Shown here: piece by piece, positions 1 to 6,620 of the stretch
Layout of the letters: the number at the start of each line of letters is the position of its first letter
Position numbering within the stretch: position 1 is the stretch's first letter
Source of the DNA: an uncultured Pseudomonadota bacterium
GTDB lineage: Bacteria > Pseudomonadota > Gammaproteobacteria > Burkholderiales > Casimicrobiaceae
Reading direction: 5' to 3'
Assembly: GCA_937958295.1 (NCBI GenBank)
Contig: CALFEY010000107.1
Location: 1-8,303 of the forward strand
Length of the DNA stretch: 8,303 bases
Made by a program: the position numbers and the translations under genes
Notes under the pieces: model-generated
What the model was told of the DNA's origin: nothing
Databases searched by the model: none
What the model saw: the letters and a program-made list of their open reading frames with translations, nothing else

Positions 1-958
1 CCTGCGCCCACTGCTCGCGCTCGCGCGCCAGAAAGCGGTCGAACTCCGGCGCCGGCAGGTAGGTGATCCCGGCGCCCTGGGCCGCGAACTTCTCCTTGAT
101 CTCCGGCGAGGCGAGGATGCTCCCGATCTCCGTGGACATGCGGGCCACGGTGTCCTTGGGGGTCCCGGCGGGCGCGACGAGGCCGAACCAGGCAACCACC
201 TCGAAGTCCTTGATGCCGAGCTCTGCCACGGTAGGAACATCGGGCTGCGTAGGCACCCGCGTCTTCGTGCTGGCCACGATGTACTTGAGCTTGCCGGCAT
301 CCACGTGCTGCGCCACCTCGATGGGGCTCGCGAACATCATGTTCACGTGACCGGCCACGAGGTCCGTCACCGCCGGCCCGCCGCCCTTGTACGGCACGTG
401 CACGAGGTCGGTGCCCGTGCGCAACTTGAACAGCTCGGTGGCAAGGTGCGGCACGCTGCCGTTGCCGGGGGACGCATAGGTGATCGTGCCGGGCTTGGCC
501 TTGGCGAGCGCGATGAACTCCTGAGGCGTGCTCACGCCGAGGGAGGGATGCACGGTGATGAGCAGCGGCGAGCTTGCGAGCAGCGCCACGCCGGTGAAGT
601 CGCGGGCGGCCTCGTAGGGCAGCTTCTGGTACATGAGAGGCGCGATCACGAACGGCGCCGGCGCGAGCATGATCGTGTAGCCATCGGCCGGCGCCTTGGC
701 CACCTCCGCCGCACCGAGCGTGGTGGCCGCGCCCGGTTTGTTCTCGACCACCACGGGCTGGCCCAGGCGCTCGGCGAGCCTTTGCCCCACGAGGCGCGCA
801 AGGACATCGGAAGCCCCGCCGGGAGCGAAGGGAACGACGAGACGGATGGGCTTGGTGGGCCACGCCTGCGCGCTCGCGGCGAGCGGGGTCAGCGCATAGG
901 TTATCGCCAGGAAGGACGAGGCGAGCGCGCGCAGCGCAACGGTACCGGCATTTCGCAT
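1..958 (-). CDS. Bug/TctC-family periplasmic substrate-binding protein, 3' end cut by window edge
   Basis: Reading the minus strand from ATG 958 gives 319 codons open to the window edge, close to the full family length of about 320-330, so only the last few residues are missing. Residues 1-30 form a Sec signal peptide (Arg-containing start, hydrophobic core, ASA cleavage site before QAWP). The mature start shows the Bug hallmark PIRLVVPFAPGGASD (about 37-51), followed by the ADGYT segment (about 91-95) and VPYKGGGPAVTDL (about 188-200), which shape the ligand cleft in this family. Members bind small carboxylates or related metabolites in the periplasm, sometimes for tripartite tricarboxylate (TctAB) transporters and often as orphans. 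The ligand cannot be predicted. The start is fixed by a perfect AGGAGG at 966-971, seven bases upstream. The gene is divergent from a FadR-type regulator, which probably controls it. Confidence 0.95.
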   Translation of the reverse strand, partial: MRNAGTVALRALASSFLAITYALTPLAASAQAWPTKPIRLVVPFAPGGASDVLARLVGQRLAERLGQPVVVENKPGAATTLGAAEVAKAPADGYTIMLAPAPFVIAPLMYQKLPYEAARDFTGVALLASSPLLITVHPSLGVSTPQEFIALAKAKPGTITYASPGNGSVPHLATELFKLRTGTDLVHVPYKGGGPAVTDLVAGHVNMMFASPIEVAQHVDAGKLKYIVASTKTRVPTQPDVPTVAELGIKDFEVVAWFGLVAPAGTPKDTVARMSTEIGSILASPEIKEKFAAQGAGITYLPAPEFDRFLAREREQWAQ

Positions 959-965
959 GGAAGAT

Positions 966-971
966 CCTCCT
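966..971 (-). promoter_or_regulatory. Shine-Dalgarno of the Bug receptor gene
   Basis: The minus strand reads AGGAGG, a full match to the anti-SD consensus, seven bases before ATG 958. It decides the start of the receptor gene and suggests strong translation, as expected for an abundant periplasmic receptor. None of the other genes in the window has an SD this good. Confidence 0.85.
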
Positions 972-982
972 GGTGGATCGCA

Positions 983-997
983 GCGGGCGCTGCCCGC
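983..997. repeat. Short perfect hairpin in the receptor leader
   Basis: GCGGGC and GCCCGC form a perfect 6-bp stem around a 3-base loop. It lies between the putative operator and the Shine-Dalgarno of the Bug receptor gene, so in that transcript it would be a small stem in the 5' leader. There is no following T run, so it is not an intrinsic terminator. In such GC-rich DNA a 6-bp stem can arise by chance. Confidence 0.35.
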
Positions 998-1002
998 GCA
1001 AC

Positions 1003-1021
1003 TGGTCTAGTTTTCATACCA
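1003..1021. promoter_or_regulatory. Putative GntR/FadR-type operator
   Basis: The 19-bp site reads TGGTCT, a 7-bp AT-rich centre, then ATACCA. The half sites match in 5 of 6 positions as an inverted repeat, and the outer TGGT...ACCA ends resemble operators of FadR-subfamily GntR regulators. It stands out as one of the few AT-rich patches in the window and lies between a divergent FadR-type regulator and its probable target. It would sit just downstream of the candidate receptor promoter, where a repressor would block transcription. The 7-bp centre is longer than in classical FadR sites, so the assignment is an inference. Confidence 0.5.
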
Positions 1022-1030
1022 CCTGCGGCG

Positions 1031-1059
1031 AGGCTACGCCGCGCCCTGCCCGCTGTCAA
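1031..1059 (-). promoter_or_regulatory. Possible sigma70 promoter of the Bug receptor gene
   Basis: On the minus strand a perfect -35 TTGACA (1059-1054) is followed after 17 bp by TAGCCT (1036-1031), which matches TATAAT in only three positions. Transcription would begin near 1024, immediately before the putative operator at 1003-1021. The spacing and location are right, but the -10 is poor. Confidence 0.35.
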
Positions 1060-1103
1060 CCGTGCGTTGTCCGAGCGCCCCTCCGCAATGGCACACTCGC
1101 AGG

Positions 1104-1814
1104 ATGTCGCTCGCTCCGATCGAGGCGCCTCGCCTCTTCCGTCGCATCGCCGATGCGCTCGCCGCTGCGATCGACGTCGGGGAGTTCGCCGCGGGCGAGC
1201 GCCTGCCGGGCGAGCGGGAGCTCGCGCGTCGCCTGCAGGTGTCGCGCTCGTCGCTGCGGGAGGCGCTGTCGGCGCTCGAGCTCGAAGGCAAGGTGGAGAT
1301 TCGCCTGGGCTCGGGGGTGTACGTGTGCGCCCGCAGCGCTCGCCGCGCCCCGGCGCGCGCCGCGGCGAGCGGGCAGGCGCGCTCTCCCATCGACGTGATG
1401 CGGGCGCGGCGCGTGGTGGAGGCGGAAACCGCCGCGCTCGCCGCCCGTCACGCCGTGCCTGCGCAGGTCCGCGCGATCGAGCAGGCGTTCGAGCGCCTCG
1501 CGGCGGACATGCGCGCAAACCGCCCCCACTCCGAAGGCGACCGCTTGTTCCATGTGCGCATCGCCCAGGCGAGCGGCAACACGGCGCTCGCCGAGATCGT
1601 GGCGAGCCTGTGGGACACGCTGCGGGAGCCGCTTGCCACCCGCATGGAGACGCTCTTCGTCACGGGGCGCCGCCGCCGCGACAACATCGCCGAGCACCGC
1701 AAGATCCTCGACGCCATCCGCGCCCGGGATGCCAGCGGCGCCCGCCGCGCGATGCGCGAGCACCTTCACAACGCCGAGCGACAGCGCCTCGCCCTGTTGC
1801 GCAGCGCCGATTGA
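1104..1814 (+). CDS. GntR-family transcriptional regulator, FadR subfamily (FCD domain)
   Basis: This is a 236-residue regulator, a typical size for the FadR subfamily. Residues about 8-75 are a winged helix-turn-helix: RIADALAAAI, then LPGERELARRLQVSRSSLREAL, then a wing ending LGSGVYV. Residues about 95-225 are an all-helical FCD ligand domain. It has candidate metal-site residues Asp146 and His150 (EGDRLFH), His198 (IAEHRKIL) and His220 (MREHL), the pattern known in FCD proteins that bind a metal and a small carboxylate. The ATG at 1104 is preferred because the winged-helix domain begins just after it; a GTG at 1062 would add 14 unconserved residues. It is transcribed away from the Bug receptor, with a candidate operator between them, so it probably represses that gene, possibly itself, until a metabolite binds. 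It converges on the transglutaminase-like gene with 19 bp between stops. Ligand unknown. Confidence 0.93.
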   Translation: MSLAPIEAPRLFRRIADALAAAIDVGEFAAGERLPGERELARRLQVSRSSLREALSALELEGKVEIRLGSGVYVCARSARRAPARAAASGQARSPIDVMRARRVVEAETAALAARHAVPAQVRAIEQAFERLAADMRANRPHSEGDRLFHVRIAQASGNTALAEIVASLWDTLREPLATRMETLFVTGRRRRDNIAEHRKILDAIRARDASGARRAMREHLHNAERQRLALLRSAD

Positions 1815-1833
1815 GCGCGTGCGCCCGTGCCTT

Positions 1834-3129
1834 TCAGGCCGGCGCGACCTCGCCCATCTCGATGCGGATCGTGTCCGCCCACACGTTGTCGTTGGTGGCG
1901 ATGTCCACGACCGCGATTTCCGTGGCGCCGCCGACGTCGCGCTCGAGGATCCGCCACACGGGCGGCAGCACCACGCCTGGCGAGCGATTGAACACACGCG
2001 GCAGCACTTCCGACTTCATCCGGTAGTCGAGCGCGCCGAAGAGGGTGCTGCGCCAGGGCACGTCGTGGCCGCTCGCCGACAGCTCTCCCACCCACGTGTC
2101 CACGGGCACCCAGCCGGCATCGTCCAACCACACCTCGATCCACCAGTGATAGCCGGCGCACTCGGGGTAGATGAGATAGCCGCTCGCCCGTCGTGCCGGG
2201 ATCCCACCCACGCGACACATCGCCACGAGCATCGCGGCCGCGAGGCGGCAATCGAACCAGCCGATCTCGCGCGGCACGATGAGCGGCTCGCGCGCATCGA
2301 GCCATTCGTAGGGGAACGGGCCGAAGTCGAGCCGGTCGAGAAGATAGTCGAAGAAGCGGCGCACGCGGACCATCGGCTCGGGGATGCCGCGGACGAGATC
2401 CTCCGTGAGCGCCACGATCGCGGGCGTGACCTGCACGAGCTCCTCCGAGCGGCGGAGGTAGAGCTCGCGCTCGGCCGCGGTGAGCGGGGTCACCTCGCGG
2501 GGCGGCGCATACGGCGCCGCGATGAACGACGATCGCGCCCCGAGCGTGACCGTGGCCGCGGGCTCGACAGCCAGGCGCAACTCCGCGTGGCCGGGCGCGA
2601 TGTGCACCTCGCCTTGCGCATCGAGCGGATGGAGGGTCACCTCGACATCGCGCGCCGCGGCGTCCTCGTAGGGCAGCGGCAGGCGCAGGCGCGCGTTGGC
2701 GGCCAGGTAGCGGGGATGGAAGCGGCGCTCCACCGTCACCGTGAAGCGGCGCGGGGGCAGCGCGGCGATCGGCGGCGGCGTATCCCGGGGCGTTCCCGGC
2801 GGATGGAACGAGAACAAGCGCGCGCGCTCGATGGCCACGTGATGCGGCCGCCAGAACGGGTCGTCGGCCTTGCGTCCGGCCCAGCGCATGCAGAGGAATA
2901 CTTCCGCGGGATCGTAGAAGAGCCCGCCGTCGGCATCGCGGATGGCGGGAAGGCCGAGCGCGCGCCACCGGGCGAGGGCCTCGACGGCCACGCGCCGGGG
3001 GCCTTCGAGGTCGACGTCGCGCGCGGCCCGCTCCCAGCCATGGAACACGAGATGCTCGACGATGCGCGCCTCGGGCATCGTGCGCAGGCGCGCATCGGTG
3101 ACGAACGGCAGGATGCCAGGACGCGACAT
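1834..3129 (-). CDS. Transglutaminase-like protein, downstream copy of a tandem pair
   Basis: This 431-residue protein has a COG1305-type transglutaminase core at about residues 220-350. Cys294 lies in GWFDCRLAAAML, followed by GIPARRASGYL. His328 lies in GYHWWIEVWL and Asp344 in GWVPVDTW, so the papain-like triad is complete. Residues about 125-215 look like the beta-sandwich that often precedes such cores (ERRFHPRYLAANARLRLPLP). The first 120 residues (FYDPAEVFLCMR, HPPGTPRD) and the last 75 (DYRMK, then FNRSPGV, then VWAD) are strongly conserved with the neighbouring paralogue but not recognised. There is no signal peptide or membrane segment, so it is probably cytoplasmic. The family includes peptidases, amide-forming enzymes and acyltransferases; the reaction here is unknown. 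ATG 3129 is chosen because MSRPGILPF aligns with the paralogue start; an in-frame upstream start at 3186 would overlap the preceding gene's end. It follows that gene by 31 bp, so the two are co-transcribed. Confidence 0.88.
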   Translation of the reverse strand: MSRPGILPFVTDARLRTMPEARIVEHLVFHGWERAARDVDLEGPRRVAVEALARWRALGLPAIRDADGGLFYDPAEVFLCMRWAGRKADDPFWRPHHVAIERARLFSFHPPGTPRDTPPPIAALPPRRFTVTVERRFHPRYLAANARLRLPLPYEDAAARDVEVTLHPLDAQGEVHIAPGHAELRLAVEPAATVTLGARSSFIAAPYAPPREVTPLTAAERELYLRRSEELVQVTPAIVALTEDLVRGIPEPMVRVRRFFDYLLDRLDFGPFPYEWLDAREPLIVPREIGWFDCRLAAAMLVAMCRVGGIPARRASGYLIYPECAGYHWWIEVWLDDAGWVPVDTWVGELSASGHDVPWRSTLFGALDYRMKSEVLPRVFNRSPGVVLPPVWRILERDVGGATEIAVVDIATNDNVWADTIRIEMGEVAPA

Positions 3130-3160
3130 GCGGGGTGCGGCGGCTTGAAGCCGGCGTCGA

Positions 3161-4462
3161 TCAGCCGGCGGACACCGGCGCGCCAAGCTCGACGCGCAGG
3201 ATATCGGTCCACACGAGCGAATTGCTGGCCATGTCGATGATGTCCGTCTGCGTGGCGCCGCCCGCGTCGAGCTCCAGGCTCGTCCAGCTCGCGGGCAGGC
3301 GCACGCCCGGAGACCCGTTGAACGCGCGCGGCATGTAGCCCATCTTCATGCGGTAGTCCATGGCGCCCACCAGCGCACCGCGCCACGGCGGATCCTGGTC
3401 CACCGCGGCGAGCTCCGCGCTCAGCTGGTCGATGGATAGCCACCCCTGGCCGTCGAGCCAGACCTCGGCCCAGTGGTGATAGTTGATGCATGCCGGGTAG
3501 AGGAGATAGCCCGTCGCGCGGCGCGCCGGCAAGCCCACGGCCCGGCACAGGGCCACGAGGAAGGCCGACAGGCGGCGACAATCGAACCATCCCATCTGCG
3601 GGGGATAGTGCGCCGGAGGCTCGAGGTCGAGGAGCGCATACGGAAACGGCCCCAGGTCGAGGCGCTTGGTCACGTGCGCATAGAAGCGATGGACCTGCTC
3701 GAACGGCGTGACGGCGCCGATGGACAACGATGCGGCCAGCGCCACGATGCCGGGGGTGAGCTGCACGAGGTCCTCGCGCGGGCGCAGGTACAGCTCGCGC
3801 TCGGCGGGCGACAGCACCGCCGCAGGCCCCGCGGGGACCGTCGGGTAAGCATCGAAGGCGTAGCGCGCGCCCATCACGACAGGCTCGGCGGGAACATCGG
3901 CGAGGCGCACTTCGGCGTAGTCGTCGGCGAGCCGCGGCGGGGCATCGATGCCGGCCACGGGATCGAGCCTCACCTCGAGGTTGCGCGTCGAGTCGTCGAC
4001 CTGCGGCACCGGCAGGCGGAGGCGCCCGTTGGGCATGAGATAGGCGGGATTGAAACGGCGCTCCATCGTCATCACCACGCGGCGCCCCGGCAGGGTCGCG
4101 ACCTTGGGCGCCACGTCGCGGGGCGTGCCCGGCGGATGCAGCGACAGGATGAGGCTGCGCAAGCTCGACAGGTGTCGCTCTCGCCAATAGGGGTCGGCAC
4201 CCTCGTATCCGCTCATGCGCATGCACAAGGCGACCTCGGCGGGGTCGTAGCAGCGCTCCCCGCGCGCGTCCCGGGGGGCCGGCACGCCCATTTCGCGCCA
4301 CCGTGCGAGGGCGTCGCGGACCGTGCGCCGTGCGGCTTCGGGGTCGCGCGCGCGCTCCTCCTGCGACCAGTTGTGAAAGACGAAGCTGTCCACGAGGCGC
4401 GACTCGGGGATGTTGCGCAGATGCGACTGCGCGGCGAACGTCGGGAGGACCGGGCGTGCCAT
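3161..4462 (-). CDS. Transglutaminase-like protein, upstream copy of a tandem pair
   Basis: This 433-residue protein aligns with the downstream gene over its whole length almost without gaps, at what looks like about 40-45 % identity, so the pair arose by an old tandem duplication. The transglutaminase core keeps its triad: Cys295 in GWFDCRRLSAFL, His329 in NYHHWAEVWL (His330 is adjacent) and Asp345 in GWLSIDQL. The segment GLPARRATGYLLY between Cys and His is typical of the fold. The N-terminal block has the shared CYDPAEVALCMR and HPPGTPRD motifs, and a beta-sandwich-like part begins near ERRFNPAYL. No export signal is seen. Around the catalytic Asp the two copies differ (SIDQLSAEL here, PVDTWVGEL in the other), which may mean different substrates. 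The gene is first in its operon, 77 bp from a divergent lipoyl-like gene. Function is unknown beyond the cysteine-dependent acyl chemistry known for the fold. Confidence 0.88.
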   Translation of the reverse strand: MARPVLPTFAAQSHLRNIPESRLVDSFVFHNWSQEERARDPEAARRTVRDALARWREMGVPAPRDARGERCYDPAEVALCMRMSGYEGADPYWRERHLSSLRSLILSLHPPGTPRDVAPKVATLPGRRVVMTMERRFNPAYLMPNGRLRLPVPQVDDSTRNLEVRLDPVAGIDAPPRLADDYAEVRLADVPAEPVVMGARYAFDAYPTVPAGPAAVLSPAERELYLRPREDLVQLTPGIVALAASLSIGAVTPFEQVHRFYAHVTKRLDLGPFPYALLDLEPPAHYPPQMGWFDCRRLSAFLVALCRAVGLPARRATGYLLYPACINYHHWAEVWLDGQGWLSIDQLSAELAAVDQDPPWRGALVGAMDYRMKMGYMPRAFNGSPGVRLPASWTSLELDAGGATQTDIIDMASNSLVWTDILRVELGAPVSAG

Positions 4463-4539
4463 GCGCGCATGATAACCTTCGCGAAATTCGCCTGGCGACT
4501 TGCTCTCGCCCGACGTCTTTTCTTTCGAGGATCCACCGC
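4463..4539. promoter_or_regulatory. Divergent promoter region between the transglutaminase and lipoyl-like operons
   Basis: These 77 bp separate ATG 4462 (leftward) from TTG 4540 (rightward) and must hold both promoters if the operons are independent. On the minus strand TATCAT (4474-4469) matches the -10 consensus in 5 of 6 positions but has no recognisable -35, and it would start transcription at or near ATG 4462. A GAAGG at 4480-4476 could be an SD, but its 13-base spacing to ATG 4462 is long. Rightward, CGAGG at 4526-4530 is a plausible SD nine bases before TTG 4540. I see no clear rightward promoter or operator. Confidence 0.4.
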
Positions 4540-4893
4540 TTGCTACTTTCCATCGAGCTTCCCCGGCTGCACGAGCTCATGACCACGGCCGTCGTCAGCC
4601 ACGTGCACGCGGCGCCGGGCGATGAGATCGCCGTGGGCGCGCCTCTGCTCGATCTTCGCGTCGACCTGAGCCACGCCGCCGCGCACGATTGCCCGCCGGT
4701 GTCCTTCTTCCGCGTCGTGGCACGCGATCGCGGCGTGCTACGCACGCTCACCGCCGGCAAGGGCAGCGAAATCGCGCCCGGCGAGCGCATCGGGCTGCTC
4801 GCCACCACGGCCGACGAACCCGTCACCGGCGAGCCGGCGCGCCCCGCGCGCCTCACCACCGTGGGCGTGCTGGGACCCGAGGCCGAATGGTAG
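4540..4893 (+). CDS. Lipoyl/biotinyl-fold protein lacking the modifiable lysine
   Basis: This is a 117-residue protein whose strand pattern matches a lipoyl domain. It begins IELPRL, continues VVSHVHAAPGDEIAVGAPLLDL (the usual first half, with GD and VGxPL turns) and ends GVLRTLTAGKGSEIAPGERIGLL (the usual second half). Where a lipoyl domain has its DKA hairpin, this protein has about nine extra residues (VDLSHAAAHDCPPVSFF) and no lysine. The only lysine lies in a different turn, so normal lipoylation or biotinylation is not expected. A roughly 30-residue Pro/Arg-rich tail follows. TTG 4540 is preferred to ATG 4579 because the fold's first strand starts at codon 4 and CGAGG lies nine bases upstream. 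The next gene starts 25-34 bp downstream, so the two form an operon. It may be a scaffold, docking or decoy partner of the lipoyl protein encoded at 6287-6592. The fold call is from pattern only. Confidence 0.7.
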   Translation: MLLSIELPRLHELMTTAVVSHVHAAPGDEIAVGAPLLDLRVDLSHAAAHDCPPVSFFRVVARDRGVLRTLTAGKGSEIAPGERIGLLATTADEPVTGEPARPARLTTVGVLGPEAEW

Positions 4894-4918
4894 GTCGCCG
4901 AGCGGTCGCGGCGCCGGC

Positions 4919-6280
4919 GTGCCGCGCATGAGCCGCCTCCCCTTGCGCTTGGGCCAGGTGGTACCGGCCGGGACGTCGCTGATGCGCTCCGGCGTGCGCT
5001 GGCTCGTGGCCGACGGCACCCGCTGTTGCGCAGGCGACGTCGTGGCGTACTGCAACGTGGGCATGCGCGGCACCGACCCCGCGATGAAGGGCTCGCTCGC
5101 GGGCGAGCAGCGCGACATGCAGGTGGGACTCGCGCTGCGCGTGCCCGGCGTGGTGCACCGGAGCGACGGCGCATCGCTCGGCGGCTTCCTCGACCAGATG
5201 CAGTACTACCACACGTGGCACGACGACGAGTCCATCGGCGAGCTCGAGGTCGAGCCCGGCGCACAGGTCGAAGGCGACGCCCTCGAGCATCTCGTATTCG
5301 CGGGGCATCGCACCGCCGACATGGCGGAGGTGCGCACCGGCCTTTTCACCGGCTGGCACGATCGTGCACGGGTGTGGTGGGGCCGCGGCGAGGCGACGCA
5401 CGGCACGCTCATGTCGCTTGGCATCTGTGAGCAGCGCGGCATCGTCCGCGGCGAAGCCAACGCCTTCGTGGAGCTCTTCGCCGGGGCGCGCGGTCCCGCC
5501 CATGTCGTTTACTACCCCGACGACGCGCTGGTCCCCGCAGCGCCGGTGCTCCTCCAGCAGATGGCGCGCACGGCCGCGGACAACCGCGCGATCGAGGAGG
5601 ACATCGCCCACACCTTCGGCAGCGGACCGGCCGTGCCCGCAGCGCGCGACTGGATGGTGCTCGCGGCCATCGCCGGCGCGCTCGTGCGCTCGCCGCCGAC
5701 CGATCCGCTCACGCTCGTGTCGCCCATGGGCGTGGAGACAATGCAGGTTCCCACGGCCATGCTGCTGTCGGTGCACAGCGAGTCGTCGCTCGTCATGCGC
5801 CACAAGCGCCTCGGCTACTACCTCCAGATCCACACTTATCGCCTCACCGAGACCGGGCCGGCGTTCCATGCGTGGCTGCGTGCGAGCTTCGAGCAGGTGC
5901 GCCGGTCGCCGGCGGACATCGCGCGCGACCTGGCCGCGCTCGTGGACGCGCTGCGCGCCCGCGGCGTGCGCGAGATCCTCATCCTCAACGCGGTGTCCAC
6001 GCTGGGCACCGAGCAGGTCCAGTGCTACGCCGCCTTCGACCGGCCCCTCGGCAAGTCCCTGGGGAGCGTGCGCGCGCGGGAACACAACGCGATGCTGCAC
6101 GACCTCGCGCACTCGCACGATGTGGCGATTGTGGATACCGATGCGATTGCCGCCGACTTCGGCGTGCAGCAGCACATTCCGGACCGCGTGCACGCCAGCG
6201 GCGCGGTGCAGCAGGCCACCCGCGAGGAGATCCTGCGCATCCTGCACGCCCGCGGCGTGCCTGGCTTCGCCCCGCGCTAG
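4919..6280 (+). CDS. Uncharacterised protein with SGNH-hydrolase-like C-terminal region
   Basis: This 453-residue protein belongs to no family I recognise with confidence. The C-terminal third (about 340-445) looks like the second half of an SGNH/GDSL hydrolase. It has a buried strand EILILNAVST with Asn357, where block III carries its Asn, then a strand VAIVDTDAI, then PDRVHASG with Asp422 and His425 spaced as the block V DxxH. The nucleophile block is not obvious; SPMGVETM (about 268-275) and VHSESS (285-290) are candidates, so activity is unproven. The N-terminal 60 residues contain ADGTRCCAGDVVAYCNV, which resembles half of a lipoyl/biotinyl barrel, and residues about 60-240 are His-, Trp- and Asp-rich. 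There is no signal peptide. The start is GTG 4919 or ATG 4928; neither has a clear SD. It is co-transcribed with the lysine-less lipoyl-like gene and ends 6 bp from the convergent lipoyl-protein gene. Confidence 0.7.
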   Translation: MPRMSRLPLRLGQVVPAGTSLMRSGVRWLVADGTRCCAGDVVAYCNVGMRGTDPAMKGSLAGEQRDMQVGLALRVPGVVHRSDGASLGGFLDQMQYYHTWHDDESIGELEVEPGAQVEGDALEHLVFAGHRTADMAEVRTGLFTGWHDRARVWWGRGEATHGTLMSLGICEQRGIVRGEANAFVELFAGARGPAHVVYYPDDALVPAAPVLLQQMARTAADNRAIEEDIAHTFGSGPAVPAARDWMVLAAIAGALVRSPPTDPLTLVSPMGVETMQVPTAMLLSVHSESSLVMRHKRLGYYLQIHTYRLTETGPAFHAWLRASFEQVRRSPADIARDLAALVDALRARGVREILILNAVSTLGTEQVQCYAAFDRPLGKSLGSVRAREHNAMLHDLAHSHDVAIVDTDAIAADFGVQQHIPDRVHASGAVQQATREEILRILHARGVPGFAPR

Positions 6281-6286
6281 CGGCGG

Positions 6287-6592
6287 CTACGTCACTTCGA
6301 ACTCGACGAGCAGCGGAGCCAGATCGCTGGCGGCCGCAGGCAACGGCTCGTCGAGCGCATCGCTCACGATGGCGAGGGGATGCCCCAGCTGTTGCCAGTC
6401 GCCCGCGGGCGCGAGGATCGCGCGCAGGATCCCCCCGCGTGCGGCGCGCACTTCCACCACCGCCTTGTGCGTCTCGAGCTCGACGACGAGGTCGCCGGCG
6501 GCGAAGGCTTGGCCCGGAGCGCTGTGCCACTCGAGCACGCGAAGTTCCTCGACGTCGTCGATGGGTCCTGGAACGGCGATCTGGTAGAGCAT
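6287..6592 (-). CDS. Free-standing lipoyl-domain protein
   Basis: This 101-residue protein consists essentially of one lipoyl domain. The first half is LRVLEWHSAPGQAFAAGDLVVELE, the hairpin is ETHKAVVEV with Lys43 as the lipoylation site (compare ETDKA in E2 proteins), and the second half is GGILRAILAPAGDWQQLGHPLAIV. There is no peripheral-subunit-binding domain and no acyltransferase domain, both of which a normal E2 would carry after the lipoyl domain. It would therefore be a mobile carrier that takes an acyl or hydroxyalkyl group from the E1 enzyme encoded just upstream, like free lipoyl carriers such as glycine-cleavage H protein. ATG 6592 is chosen because the first strand (MLYQIAVPG) starts there; an upstream start at 6664 would run into the E1-beta gene. 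It lies 28 bp after E1-beta and is last in the operon. A biotinyl domain is unlikely, because the MKM motif is absent. Confidence 0.9.
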   Translation of the reverse strand: MLYQIAVPGPIDDVEELRVLEWHSAPGQAFAAGDLVVELETHKAVVEVRAARGGILRAILAPAGDWQQLGHPLAIVSDALDEPLPAAASDLAPLLVEFEVT

Positions 6593-6620
6593 CGTAAGCG
6601 GGCGATGGAGTGGAAAGGGA

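Noticed and set aside
983..997. Intrinsic terminator at the GCGGGC/GCCCGC hairpin
   Set aside because: There is no T run on either strand, and it lies between a promoter candidate and a Shine-Dalgarno, not after a gene.
305..2026. A 573-codon open frame on the plus strand
   Set aside because: It covers the Bug receptor antisense, the divergent control region and the regulator gene out of frame, and its product is low-complexity Arg/Ala-rich.
1552..3240. A 562-codon open frame on the plus strand
   Set aside because: It begins out of frame in the regulator and is antisense to the downstream transglutaminase-like gene, which has clear catalytic motifs on the other strand.
2736..5264. An 842-codon open frame on the minus strand
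   Set aside because: It runs across three real genes on both strands, and its product is mostly Arg, Ala, Ser and Pro without domain motifs. This is the usual shadow frame of GC-rich coding DNA.
4853..6247. A 464-codon open frame on the minus strand, opposite the SGNH-like gene
   Set aside because: Its composition is His/Arg/Ala/Val-rich without motifs. The plus-strand frame has structured strand-helix patterns and SGNH-like motifs and is in operon with the gene before it, so I prefer the plus strand.
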